DNA of 64,000 nucleotides. It comes from Burkholderiales bacterium (lineage in GTDB: Bacteria; Pseudomonadota; Gammaproteobacteria; Burkholderiales; Burkholderiaceae_C). Position 1 is the stretch's first letter. Each line of letters begins with the position of its first letter. The stretch spans positions 1 through 64,000 of the forward strand of contig JAECRO010000010.1 in assembly GCA_016000195.1 (NCBI GenBank). The letters are read 5' to 3'. Made by a program: the position numbers and the translations under genes. The notes under the pieces were generated by a model. The model was not told the origin of the DNA and made no database searches. It was given only the letters and a program-made list of their open reading frames with translations. Below, piece after piece: positions 38,460-47,123 of this stretch.

Positions 38460-39293
38460 CTAGGCCGTCACGATCCATCCTTCGAGCGTATCCATGCTCG
38501 CCGGCAAACCGTATCCGGGCGCGCCCTGCTGCGCAGCCCAGGCCGCCTGCATCAGGCACAGCACCGCATCCAGGCTGTCGCCGCTGGCATCATCGACCAG
38601 GGCGTCACGCTGGGCATGGCTCATTTTCAGGCGCAGGCCGAGCCGGGTCTGGCCATGCTCCAGCGCGGTGATCAGGTCCTTGCGCGCAATCAGCCGCTCA
38701 GGCGTCTGCCTGGCCTTGTCATCGCTTTTGTAAGAACGGTTGCCAAGAATTTCGCGCGCCAGCATTCCAGGATAGCCTTCCAGCGCGACACGTCGGCTGT
38801 CGCCCGAGTACAGGCCGGGCAGATCAACACCGGCTGCCAAAAGCCGTGGGATGCCGGCGTGCAGCATGAAGGCTACTGGCGGGTTCACCCATTTCATGGA
38901 AGCGCTGGAGCCGGCCGGCTTGTCTGTCGCGCGATGGGCAAACTTCTGCCCCACGGGACGCGCATCGCAAAAGGCCGCAAAGGTGTTGCGAATCTCAAGC
39001 CGGCTCAGGCTGGCATAGTGCGCCATCAATTCATGCCATGGCGTGGGCCAGCCCAGATGCATCACCAGTTCACGTGGCAGGCCAAAGGGAAAGTCAAAAG
39101 CGCCGATCCAGCCACGCTCCTGGCGCAGCCAGGCATCGAAGCGGTCAAGCGACTCCAGCCGTTCCAGGCTTGACAGCAGCACACGCCCCTTGAAGGCAGA
39201 GCCTGCGGCCATGACGATGGGTTTGCGCCGGCTCGGGCTGCATGAAAAATCACAGCCGACCAGCAGGCCGGAAACAGCAGCCAGCATGCTCAT
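38460..39293 (-). CDS. DUF429 family protein
   Basis: A 277-residue protein (start MSMLAAVSGLLVGCDFSCSP). The motif GCDFS near the start and GAFDFPFGLPRELV resemble DUF429, a family with an RNase H-like fold and predicted nuclease role. SGDSLDAVLCLMQAAWAA near the end fits the expected C-terminal acidic motif. Function unproven. Confidence 0.78.
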   Translation of the reverse strand: MSMLAAVSGLLVGCDFSCSPSRRKPIVMAAGSAFKGRVLLSSLERLESLDRFDAWLRQERGWIGAFDFPFGLPRELVMHLGWPTPWHELMAHYASLSRLEIRNTFAAFCDARPVGQKFAHRATDKPAGSSASMKWVNPPVAFMLHAGIPRLLAAGVDLPGLYSGDSRRVALEGYPGMLAREILGNRSYKSDDKARQTPERLIARKDLITALEHGQTRLGLRLKMSHAQRDALVDDASGDSLDAVLCLMQAAWAAQQGAPGYGLPASMDTLEGWIVTA

Positions 39294-39333
39294 CTCGTCC
39301 TGGCGCCCGCGCTGCGGGCCGCTTCCGGCTTTT

Positions 39334-39756
39334 TCAGGCGCGACCAATGATGGAAGCGGTGGCCATCAACTCTTCAAGCAGCGCCAGGGACACCTTGCCC
39401 GAGGCCGCATAGGGATCGAGTTCGGCTTTTTCGGAGTATTTCAGCAGGATGGAATGGTTCAGCTTGAGCAGGTTGACCGTTCCCATGGTCCAGCCGCCAA
39501 AGCGGCGCTCGGAAATTTCCTCGTAGTCCAGCAACACCACGTCCTTGTGGCGCGGGTCTCTCTGGATGTGCCCATACAGCTCGCTGACCGCCATGCGGCC
39601 GCCTTCGATGGCTTGCAGGAACACATCCCCGCCATAGCAAAGAATGCCGGTGATGCCCAGGGCCGGGTTGTACTGGCGCGAGTGGGCCAGGATGCTGGCG
39701 ATGGCCTCGGTGCTGCTGTCCACGGCACGACTCGCATAGAGCAAACGAACCAGCAT
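39334..39756 (-). CDS. BLUF-domain blue-light photoreceptor
   Basis: A 140-residue short BLUF protein, which binds FAD and senses blue light. Key residues are Y7 in LLYAS, N30 in QYNPALG, Q48 in GDVFLQAIEG, and W89 with M91 in RFGGWTMG. Their spacing matches AppA-type BLUF domains. No output domain is attached, so it probably signals through a partner. It starts 3 bp after the folE stop on the same strand and is very likely co-transcribed with folE. Confidence 0.93.
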   Translation of the reverse strand: MLVRLLYASRAVDSSTEAIASILAHSRQYNPALGITGILCYGGDVFLQAIEGGRMAVSELYGHIQRDPRHKDVVLLDYEEISERRFGGWTMGTVNLLKLNHSILLKYSEKAELDPYAASGKVSLALLEELMATASIIGRA

Positions 39757-39759
39757 GGG

Positions 39760-40479
39760 TTAACCTTTTCTTGGAATAAGCGCGAGGAACTCGCGGCGCA
39801 AGGTCGAATCCTTTAAAAACACGCCGCGCATGACCGAGTTGATCATCTTGCTGTCCATGTCCTTGACGCCGCGCCAGGCCATGCAGTAGTGGCTGGCTTC
39901 CATCACGATGGCCAGACCGTCGGGCTGGGTTTTTTCCATGATCAGGTCGGCCAGTTGCACCACCGCCTCTTCCTGGATTTGCGGGCGGCCCATGACCCAT
40001 TCGGCCAGCCGCGCGTATTTGGACAGGCCGATCACGTTGGTATGTTCATTGGGCATGACACCAATCCAGATCTTGCCGATGACCGGGCAGAAATGGTGCG
40101 AGCAGGCGCTGCGAACGGTGATGGGCCCGACGATCATCAACTCGTTGAGGTGCTCGGCGTTGGGAAATTCAGTGATGGTCGGCGACGTCACATACCGGCC
40201 ATTGAAGACCTCTTTCAGGTACATCTTGGCAACCCGGCGGGCCGTGTTGCCCGTGTTGTGGTCGCCTGCGGTGTCGATCACCAGACTGTCCAGAACGCCT
40301 TGCATCTTGACTTCGACCTCGTCAAGCAATTTTTCCAGTTCGCCCGGCTCAATGAATTCGGCGATGTTGTCATTGGCATGGAAACGCTTGCGTGCCTGAA
40401 CCAGGCGTTCGCGGATCTTGACGGAAACAGGGGTTCCTTCGTCTGTCAGGTCCGGTGAGGGAGTAATTTTCATAAGCAT
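39760..40479 (-). CDS. folE: GTP cyclohydrolase I
   Basis: FolE converts GTP to dihydroneopterin triphosphate, the first step of folate synthesis. The 239-residue protein has the zinc-binding SACSHHFCPVIG and SHYCMAWRG segments and the VIGLSKYARLAEW motif. The start may be 40479 or 40473. The BLUF gene follows at 3 bp. nudB, which acts on the product of FolE, lies 1.5 kb away on the same strand. Confidence 0.96.
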   Translation of the reverse strand: MLMKITPSPDLTDEGTPVSVKIRERLVQARKRFHANDNIAEFIEPGELEKLLDEVEVKMQGVLDSLVIDTAGDHNTGNTARRVAKMYLKEVFNGRYVTSPTITEFPNAEHLNELMIVGPITVRSACSHHFCPVIGKIWIGVMPNEHTNVIGLSKYARLAEWVMGRPQIQEEAVVQLADLIMEKTQPDGLAIVMEASHYCMAWRGVKDMDSKMINSVMRGVFLKDSTLRREFLALIPRKG

Positions 40480-40531
40480 GGCAGATATTACCAGCCCGAC
40501 TGAAACCCGTCCAACTTCAGTTTAATAAGCT

Positions 40532-40584
40532 TTTTAGCGCCTTGCGCTTTACCCACCTGCACAGTTAGCTATTAATTAAATAGC
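40532..40584 (-). repeat. repeat Y copy, between folE and clsB
   Basis: On the minus strand: GCTATTTAATTAATAGCTAA, then CTGTGCAGGTGGGTAAAGCG and CAAGGCGCTAAAA. The AT stem is well kept and the second stem is degenerate. Confidence 0.65.
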
Positions 40585-40628
40585 AAATAGGTCTTTCCCC
40601 CAGGCCGCAGCGCGCCGGCGCGTGGATT

Positions 40629-41864
40629 TCAATAACGCTGGCCCGCCAGCAGCAGGGCCAGCCGCATCAGGGCGTAAGCCATCCAGCCCTGGATACGCCG
40701 GCCCAAGGGGCGCTGGCTGTACACAGCAGGGTCGATGCGCACGCCATGATGCGCCACGGCTTGTTGCAAACGGGCGCTCAGCTCGCCGGCGAAGGCCCGG
40801 TCCTCGACCACCACATTGGCTTCACGGGCCAGCAGCAGGCTCAGCGGGTCCAGGTTGGACGAGCCCACGGTGGCCCAGTGCCCGTCCACCACCGCCACTT
40901 TGGCATGCAGGAAGCTGGTTGAATACTCATGGATTTCCACGCCTGCGGCCAATAAGGCGCCATACACCGGCCGGGCAGCGTGGTACTGCATGAAGTATTC
41001 GTACTTGCCCTGCAGCAGCAGGGTCACGCGCACGCCGCGCCGGGCCGCCTTCATGAGGGCGCTGCGCAGCTTGCCGCCAGGCAGGAAATAGGCGTTGGCA
41101 ATGATGATCTCGTGGCGCGCCCCGCCAATCGCCTTGCGGTAGGCCCGCTCGATGCTGTGGCGGTTGCGCAGGTTGTCGCGCAGGACCAGCGCCGCCTTGG
41201 GGCGCGGCAGGACTGGCACGGCGGCCAGGCCGGAATCGGCTGGCGGGGCAAGCCGGTTCGCGTCGGTACGCCCGCCATAGCCTGCCGCCTTGAATTTTTC
41301 CCAGGCTTCGTTCAGATGCCGTTGACGTGCGCTGTAGCCGGCCTGCACGCGCCACCAGAGCAGGGCCATGGCATCGGTGGCCTCGGCCGCCAGCGGCCCG
41401 GTCACGGCGACGGCAAAATCAAAGCGCGGCGCTTCAAGCTGGCCATAGTTGGGATCATAGAAATCGTCCAGGACATTGATGCCGCCGCAAAAAACGATCT
41501 GCTCATCGACCACGCACAGCTTGCGGTGCAGCCTGCGCCAGCGTTCGGGCACCAGAAAGCCGAAGCCCGAACCGACCGGCGAGTACGCACACCACCGAAC
41601 GCCTGTGGCGGCAAACTTTTCCTGCCATTCGGCGGGCAGCGGGCCGCTGCCAACGGCATCGACCAGCACCTGAACCGCCACGCCCCGCCGGGCCGCGCGG
41701 GCCAGCGCATCGGCCACATCGGCCCCGGCGCCATGCACATCAAAGATATAGGTTTCGAGCTGTATCCATCTGGAGGCGGCATCAAAAGCCCGCACGAGCG
41801 CAGGAAACAAGGCCTCGCCCCCTTGAAGCAGCTGGAGTGTTTCGGGCTTGTCAAGGGATGGCAT
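40629..41864 (-). CDS. clsB: cardiolipin synthase B
   Basis: A phospholipase D superfamily enzyme that forms cardiolipin at the membrane. The 411-residue protein holds two HKD motifs: HRKLCVVDEQIVFCGG and HAKVAVVDGHWATVGSSN. The lack of N-terminal membrane helices fits ClsB (YbhO) rather than ClsA. ATG at 41864 is preferred to a TTG at 41870. Confidence 0.9.
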   Translation of the reverse strand: MPSLDKPETLQLLQGGEALFPALVRAFDAASRWIQLETYIFDVHGAGADVADALARAARRGVAVQVLVDAVGSGPLPAEWQEKFAATGVRWCAYSPVGSGFGFLVPERWRRLHRKLCVVDEQIVFCGGINVLDDFYDPNYGQLEAPRFDFAVAVTGPLAAEATDAMALLWWRVQAGYSARQRHLNEAWEKFKAAGYGGRTDANRLAPPADSGLAAVPVLPRPKAALVLRDNLRNRHSIERAYRKAIGGARHEIIIANAYFLPGGKLRSALMKAARRGVRVTLLLQGKYEYFMQYHAARPVYGALLAAGVEIHEYSTSFLHAKVAVVDGHWATVGSSNLDPLSLLLAREANVVVEDRAFAGELSARLQQAVAHHGVRIDPAVYSQRPLGRRIQGWMAYALMRLALLLAGQRY

Positions 41865-41966
41865 CAGCAACCTAATGGCGTGATGGACAAGGCGCGAAGC
41901 AGGGCGAAAGGCATCGGGCCACTGAAACCGGCCACCGGTTTTTGATCCGCAAGGCGGTGGCCACGC

Positions 41967-42434
41967 TCACGCATCCACCGACCGCAAGAACCTCGGCAGC
42001 AGCAAAATCGCCTCGGCATTGGAAGGAGAAAAGCATTTTTCCGCAGCGTCCCGGTGCGCCAGCCAGCCTGAGTCCGTGTGCTCGCGCGGACTCAGCGTGA
42101 CGGCACATCTGTCAGGCAGGCACAGGCCGAACACATGCTCGGTATTGCGCGTCACGCCCGGCGCATAGCGATGCCGCCAGGCCGGATAAATCTCATACCC
42201 ATTCGAAAGACGCCAATCCTGCATCCGGGCCGGCGTGGCAACGATGCCGGTTTCTTCCTCGACCTCGCGCAGCGCCGTTTCCAGCAAAGGCTCGTCCAGC
42301 GCATCTTGCGAGCCGGTAACGCTCTGCCAGAAACCCGGATGGTCAGCCCGCTCGATCAGCAGCACATCGAGCCGCGGGGTGTAAATGACCACCAGAACGG
42401 ATACTGGAATTTTGTAGGAAAGGGTTGGGGCCAT
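41967..42434 (-). CDS. nudB: dihydroneopterin triphosphate diphosphatase (Nudix)
   Basis: A 155-residue Nudix hydrolase with the box GSQDALDEPLLETALREVEE, then ETGI. The N-terminal PVSVLVVIYTPRLDVLLIER and length fit NudB, which removes pyrophosphate from the FolE product in folate synthesis. Closeness to folE supports this, though Nudix specificity is hard to call. Confidence 0.9.
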   Translation of the reverse strand: MAPTLSYKIPVSVLVVIYTPRLDVLLIERADHPGFWQSVTGSQDALDEPLLETALREVEEETGIVATPARMQDWRLSNGYEIYPAWRHRYAPGVTRNTEHVFGLCLPDRCAVTLSPREHTDSGWLAHRDAAEKCFSPSNAEAILLLPRFLRSVDA

Positions 42435-42510
42435 GGGGCATTATTGCGGCATGCTGTGTCAAAACGCAGCGCAAGGCGAAACTGATCGCGTCCCCAGCAA
42501 GCGTTCACTC

Positions 42511-42560
42511 GCTATCAAATAAATAGCTGCTTGCGCACGCCCGGCCTGCGCCAGAGGCCT
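42511..42560 (+). repeat. repeat Y copy, between nudB and EEP gene
   Basis: GCTATCAAATAAATAGCTGC, TTGCGCACGCCCGGCCTGCG, CCAGAGGCC. Near-consensus; lies upstream of nudB and just past the EEP nuclease gene end. Confidence 0.85.
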
Positions 42561-42578
42561 GAAATGCTCGCTCAACCG

Positions 42579-43706
42579 CTAAATATCCAGCGTCACCCAC
42601 ACCGCCGCATGGTCCGATGCCGCTTCTTCGGCGCGGGTCAGCTCCTTGAAATGCGGCCACAAGCTGCCTTTCGTGCCGCCCCACATGCCGCGCCGCTCGA
42701 CGCCGGCGGCCGTCACCTTGCCGAACAGCGCGGGCGACAGCAAGATGTAGTCGAACTTGCCCGCGGCGGTGCAGTTGCCGTGGGTGCCGGGCCGCCCGCC
42801 GTCGTGGTACAGGGCATGGCTGGCCACGTCGCGCAGGGTGGAGCCTTCGCGCAGCAGCGGGCTCAGCGGGTCGTTGCCGGGCACCTCGTTCAGGTCGCCC
42901 ATCATGACCAGCCAGTCATCGCCTTCGGCAAAGTGCGCATCGCAGATTTCGCGCACCCGCGTGGCCTGCCGCTTGCGCTTGGCGTCGTTCGCGGCCTGCT
43001 CGCCGTAGCCCTTGCTCTTGAAATGGTTGAGCAGCACCCACAGCCGCCTTCCGCTGGGCAGGCCGATCTGGTATTCGGCGCAGTCGCGGCTGAAGATCAG
43101 GCCTTGCGCGTCGGCATCATGCACATGCGAGCGGATCGACAGCACCGGGTAGTCGCGGCGCGTCAGCAGGCCCACGTCAATGCCCCGGTCATCGTTGCCG
43201 TCCACCAGCATGACGTGGTGGTAGGCGTTGAACAGGAGGTGCTCGATGCTGGTTTCGCCCAGCACCTGCTCGTTGAACAGCCGCAGCGTGGTACGGTCTT
43301 CGGCTTCCATCACGCCCACGATGTCGGCGTTAACGCTTGCAATCACCCGCGCCGTGTTTTGCGTGGCGACTTCATTGACCGGCCCGGTCTTCAGCTCGAC
43401 CCAGCCAATCCAGCTGGTGCGCCCGCTGGCGACGATTTCGGGCGCGCCGGCGCGCGGCCTCTTGAGCAGCTGCCCGCGAATCTTGCGCAGCCGCATCAGC
43501 GGCCCTTCGTCCGACTTCAGCAGCCCGCTGGCCTTGAGCAAGTCAAGCATGCCGGCCTTGTCGGCGCTGCTGTAAACGGCCTTTTCAAACAGGGCATTGA
43601 GCGCCTTGTGCGCCTCCAGCGCGGGCTTGCCCTCGGCCCACGTCGCCGCGTTCAGCGCCTTGGCCCGGTCAAACATGTTCTCAACGTTAAAGCTGGCAAT
43701 CAGCAT
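42579..43706 (-). CDS. endonuclease/exonuclease/phosphatase family protein
   Basis: A 375-residue member of the EEP superfamily. Motifs are SFNVENMF at the start, VGVMEAED, WVLLNHFKSKG, MMGDLNEVPGND and SDHAAVWVT at the end, covering the metal and catalytic sites. It has no signal peptide. The substrate (DNA, RNA or phospholipid) is not known. Confidence 0.88.
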   Translation of the reverse strand: MLIASFNVENMFDRAKALNAATWAEGKPALEAHKALNALFEKAVYSSADKAGMLDLLKASGLLKSDEGPLMRLRKIRGQLLKRPRAGAPEIVASGRTSWIGWVELKTGPVNEVATQNTARVIASVNADIVGVMEAEDRTTLRLFNEQVLGETSIEHLLFNAYHHVMLVDGNDDRGIDVGLLTRRDYPVLSIRSHVHDADAQGLIFSRDCAEYQIGLPSGRRLWVLLNHFKSKGYGEQAANDAKRKRQATRVREICDAHFAEGDDWLVMMGDLNEVPGNDPLSPLLREGSTLRDVASHALYHDGGRPGTHGNCTAAGKFDYILLSPALFGKVTAAGVERRGMWGGTKGSLWPHFKELTRAEEAASDHAAVWVTLDI

Positions 43707-43781
43707 GATGTCTTCCTGATGGCGGCGTGGCGCCGGCCCCCTGCAATGCCGGGCCAGCCCGCTTCGCGCGCCCGGTTTCCT

Positions 43782-44303
43782 TCAGTGGCTCAGGCCCGGC
43801 ATTGCGCAAGCACTGCCGGGCAGCGCCATCACCAGCCACCATGAGCAGGTCAGCCCCTCCAGGTCAGCCGCCGCCGGGTCGAGCGGCCGCAGGCAGCCGC
43901 TGGACTCCAGATAGTGCCGTTCGCCAAAGAGCTGCGTGAAGTCCGGCAGCTCGCTGTCGCCAAGCCGGTGTTTTTTGGACGACCAGGAAAACCGGACGAT
44001 TTCCAGGCCGTACAGCGACTGCAATCGGTCGCAGCGCTCAAAACACGCGACAGGCGTGCTGTTGTAGCCGTGCAGGTAGACAAAAAGCGGCCCCGACTTC
44101 TGAAACATGGGTAACAGCGCCCGCATCGAATCGGCATCATCCACATCGCTGTCGATCTGCGAGACCCGCCAGTGCCCCGCCGTGGCCTGCGCCGTGCGCT
44201 CCAGCGTGGCCAGCGACAGCCGGGCCGGGCCGGCGGCGAGTTTTGACCTGAAAGCTGGCGCGCCGGCCCGGTCTTCAAGTTCACGATTGCTGAAAACAAG
44301 CAT
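43782..44303 (-). pseudogene. truncated DUF900-like alpha/beta hydrolase
   Basis: A 173-residue reading with an excellent ribosome site (AGGAGG, 6 bases before ATG 44303). It shows the first half of an alpha/beta hydrolase: PLFVYLHGYNST then CDRLQSLYGLEIVRFSWSS, as in DUF900 proteins. The nucleophile motif GHSMG and the catalytic His region are missing and the tail is unlike the family. It is probably a decayed or truncated gene, though expression of a short protein cannot be excluded. Confidence 0.6.
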
Positions 44304-44460
44304 CTCCATCCTCCTGTTTACTTTTTCTTGAACAGTGCAGCAATGCACTGCCCAAGGATCGTGACCAAAGAGCCCGCCGGTGGCTATCCCCCAAACGAGT
44401 GATTCGTATCCAGCGGCTCGCTGAAAATCCCCGGGCCACCGGGGCATGCATCCGTCATAC

Positions 44461-44510
44461 GCTACAAAATCAATAGCTGCTTAAGCATACTGCGCCTGCG
44501 CAAACAGCCA
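44461..44510 (+). repeat. repeat Y copy, left of alcohol dehydrogenase relic
   Basis: GCTACAAAATCAATAGCTGC, then TTAAGCATACTGCGCCTGCG, CAAACAGCC. It sits about 20 bp before the point where the adh relic begins. Confidence 0.75.
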
Positions 44511-44527
44511 AAACTGCCACTAAAACC

Positions 44528-44973
44528 CTGCGTGCCTGGAGCAGTACTGCGAAAACGGCATGACGGGCACCTACAACGGCCCCGGGCAAGGCACCGGCGC
44601 CAACACCTACGGCGGCTATTCCAGCCGCATCGTGGTGCGCGAATCGTTTGTGCTGCGCATCTCGCATCCCGAAGCCGACCTGGCCGCCTTCCTGGTGCTG
44701 CTCAAGCTCGACGGCACCATGACGCGGGTCGGCGCGCCGGCCAGCCCGCATCCCTCGCCCACGGTCTTCAACCTGATCATGAAACGCCGGCGCCTGGCGG
44801 GCTCGCTGATCGGCGGCATCCGGGAAACGCAGGAAATGCTGGATTTTTGCGCCCTGCACGGCATCGTCTCGGACATCGAGCCGATTCGCATGGACGAGAT
44901 CGAAACCGCCTACCAGCGCATGCTCAAAAGCGACGTGAAATACCGCTTCGTGATTGACATGGCGACGCTGTAG
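44528..44973 (+). pseudogene. zinc alcohol dehydrogenase relic (YahK-like), 5' and internal deletions
   Basis: The frame starts inside the catalytic domain with CLEQYCENGMTGTYNGPG, runs to YGGYSSRIVVRESFVLRISH, then jumps to the C-terminal part. That part is LLKLDGTMTRVGAPASPHPS to SDVKYRFVIDMATL. In full YahK-type NADP alcohol dehydrogenases about 150 residues with the Rossmann domain lie between. The N-terminal zinc-binding residues are also lost. The remnant is flanked by two direct repeat Y copies. Confidence 0.88.
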
Positions 44974-45007
44974 GCCGGCATCCACGCACCAGCCGGCCTG
45001 CAAAACC

Positions 45008-45057
45008 ACTATCTAATTAATAGCTGCCTGCGCCCGTGGATATTGCGCCAAAGGCCT
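45008..45057 (+). repeat. repeat Y copy, right of alcohol dehydrogenase relic
   Basis: ACTATCTAATTAATAGCTGC, CTGCGCCCGTGGATATTGCG, CCAAAGGCC. Same orientation as the copy at 44461-44510. Confidence 0.8.
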
Positions 45058-45080
45058 GTTTGACATGTAAAACGGTCAAT

Positions 45081-46172
45081 TCAGGCCGGTGGCGGCTCCA
45101 CCGTCTCATCCTGCCGGGCCTTCAAGAAAATGTCCCATGCCGCCATGAACATGGCCGCAATCACCGGGCCAATCACAAAACCATTCAGCCCGAACAGGGA
45201 CATGCCGCCAATCGTCGAAACCAGCACCACGTAGTCGGGCATCTTGGTGTCCTTGCCGACCAGCACCGGGCGCAAGACGTTGTCAACCAGGCCAATCACC
45301 AGCACGCCATAGACAATCAGCAGGACGCCCTGCCAGATGGAGCCGGTGGCCAGAAAATATATTGCCACCGGAATCCAGACCACCGCCGCGCCCACCGCTG
45401 GCAAAAGCGACAAAAAGGCCATCATCGTGCCCCACAGCACCGGGGCATGGATGCCGAGAAACCAGAACATGAGGCCGCCCAGCGCACCCTGCAGCATGGC
45501 CACCACGATGTTGCCCTTGACGGTGGCGCGAATGACGGTGGTGAACTTGCTGAACAGGTTGCGCTTGATCTCGGCTTCCAGCGGAATCGCCTCCTTGATG
45601 CGCAGGGACAAGGCTCCGCCATCGCGCAAAAAGAAAAACAGCAGGTACAGCATGATGAAAAAGCTGACGAAAAAATCAAAGGCGTTCTGCCCGATGCTCA
45701 GCGCCTGCGTGGCAATGAACTGGCTTCCCTTGGTCAGGCTTTCCGATACCCGCTCCTGGATCAGCCCCAGGTTGTTCAGTCCCGAGCGGTCGAGCATTCC
45801 GGTGATCCACGACGGAAGGGCGTTGTAGATTTGCTGAAAATACCGGCTGAAGCTCATGTCGCCCGACTGCACGCGCTGGTACATGCTGGCCGCTTCCTGG
45901 GTCAGCAAGGCACTGAGCAGGCCGACCGGCAGTATCACCAGCACCAGAATGCCTGAAACCGTGATGAAGGCGGCGAGCGTGCGCTTTTGCGGCATCTTTT
46001 TGAGCAGGCGCAAAAAAAGCACATTGAACAGGATCGCCAGGACGGCGCCCCAGAACACGGCGCCGTAGAAAGGCCACAGCACCCAGAAAAAAGCCAGTGA
46101 CACCAAGACCAGCAAGAGCACAAAGGATTTGTCTTCAAGCGTGGAAGACTGGGCCATTTTTGAGAGTTTCAT
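45081..46172 (-). CDS. AI-2E family membrane transporter (PerM/YdiK-like)
   Basis: A 363-residue inner-membrane protein with about eight hydrophobic helices. The early segment FWVLWPFYGAVFWGAVLAIL and the late IGGMSLFGLNGFVIGPVIAA match the AI-2E/TqsA/PerM family. Substrates range from autoinducer-2 to ions and are not predictable here. Start 46172 is used; 46157 is possible. Confidence 0.9.
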   Translation of the reverse strand: MKLSKMAQSSTLEDKSFVLLLVLVSLAFFWVLWPFYGAVFWGAVLAILFNVLFLRLLKKMPQKRTLAAFITVSGILVLVILPVGLLSALLTQEAASMYQRVQSGDMSFSRYFQQIYNALPSWITGMLDRSGLNNLGLIQERVSESLTKGSQFIATQALSIGQNAFDFFVSFFIMLYLLFFFLRDGGALSLRIKEAIPLEAEIKRNLFSKFTTVIRATVKGNIVVAMLQGALGGLMFWFLGIHAPVLWGTMMAFLSLLPAVGAAVVWIPVAIYFLATGSIWQGVLLIVYGVLVIGLVDNVLRPVLVGKDTKMPDYVVLVSTIGGMSLFGLNGFVIGPVIAAMFMAAWDIFLKARQDETVEPPPA

Positions 46173-46353
46173 GGACGTGCAAGCGATGTTGAAAGGGCTA
46201 AATCAGCCATGGTAACGGTATCGATCCCGGCAACGGGACGCAAATACCCCCCGGACGGCGCCGTGAAGCGGCAAATGCAGCGGCGCCATGGCAGGGCGCA
46301 TGCGGGCCAGCCAAGGGCATGAGGGGAAACAGGGAGGTTTGAGACGAACCGCA

Positions 46354-46399
46354 GCCCGCGCAGCCCGCAACTGCTCAACGCATTGCGGGCTGCGCGGGC
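46354..46399. repeat. perfect 17-bp inverted repeat
   Basis: GCCCGCGCAGCCCGCAA at 46354-46370 and its exact reverse complement at 46383-46399 are separated by 12 bases. It begins 18 bp after the stop of the acidic-protein gene (minus strand). There is no T-run on either side, so it is not a standard terminator. Confidence 0.85.
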
Positions 46400-46416
46400 G
46401 CCTTGAGAAAGACGGT

Positions 46417-46788
46417 TCAGGCCTTGCCGGAGGCGTCCGCGGCCTCGTCGTCCTCATCGGCGTCGAGGTTCTCGCTGTCGTCGGCAAGGTCTTCAACATC
46501 GCTCAGGTCGTCAAGGTCGTCATCGAGGTCCGTCTCGGCATCCACACCGGGCGCCTGCTCGATGCGGTCGGGCAGGATATCGGCATCCGGATGCTCCCGT
46601 CCCATGCCCACCTCGGCGCGCTCGCCGGTTCCGGCGGAATCGCTGTCGCTGGACAGCTCCTCGTCACCGTAGGCGCCCATGGCATCGCTGCCGCTGTCGG
46701 AGTTGTCGCTCGGACCCAGCGCATGCATGTCCTTGCCGCTGATTTCTTCGGGCAGTTTCGAGCCGCCCAGGATGCTGCTGGTTGCCAT
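46417..46788 (-). CDS. acidic hypothetical protein
   Basis: A 123-residue protein very rich in Asp, Glu, Ser and Gly with no hydrophobic segment, probably disordered. It begins MATSSILGGSKLPEEISGKD and has the segment LGPSDNSDSGSDAMGAYG, which I recall from uncharacterised Burkholderiales proteins. CACAAGGAAACAAC precedes the ATG. Function unknown. Confidence 0.8.
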   Translation of the reverse strand: MATSSILGGSKLPEEISGKDMHALGPSDNSDSGSDAMGAYGDEELSSDSDSAGTGERAEVGMGREHPDADILPDRIEQAPGVDAETDLDDDLDDLSDVEDLADDSENLDADEDDEAADASGKA

Positions 46789-47014
46789 GTTGTTTCCTTG
46801 TGCTTTTAAAATGACTTCAGGTCAGCCTATTGTGAAAAGGTGCACCGGCCAGCCGTGTGGGACAGACCATGGCCATGCTGTCAGCCGCAAGCGCATGCGC
46901 CGGGCGATGTGCCTGCGGCGTAAAGCTGCGCAACAGGCTGCAAGAGTGCTGGAAGTGGCAGGCAAACTGGCGTCCAATGGCACGCATGTTTGACGCTTTC
47001 CCTTATCAATCCAT

Positions 47015-47123
47015 GTTTCAATCCACGCCCCTTTCGGGGCGAATTTGGAAGAGGTTACCCCTCTCCCAAATGAATTTTATCCCCCTGAAGGGGGAGGTTT
47101 CAAACCGGAGTTTGTTTTTGATG
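47015..47123 (+). repeat. repeat X copy C, initiation region of EF-hand gene
   Basis: A 109-bp element with clean hairpins GCCCCTTTCGGGGC and CCCCCTGAAGGGGG. It begins GTTTCAATCCACGCCC at 47015 and ends with TTGATG, the ATG of the EF-hand gene at 47121. Confidence 0.92.

Noticed and set aside
47015-47044. CRISPR array
   Set aside because: The element only resembles one I-C repeat. There is no second spaced unit and no cas gene in the window.
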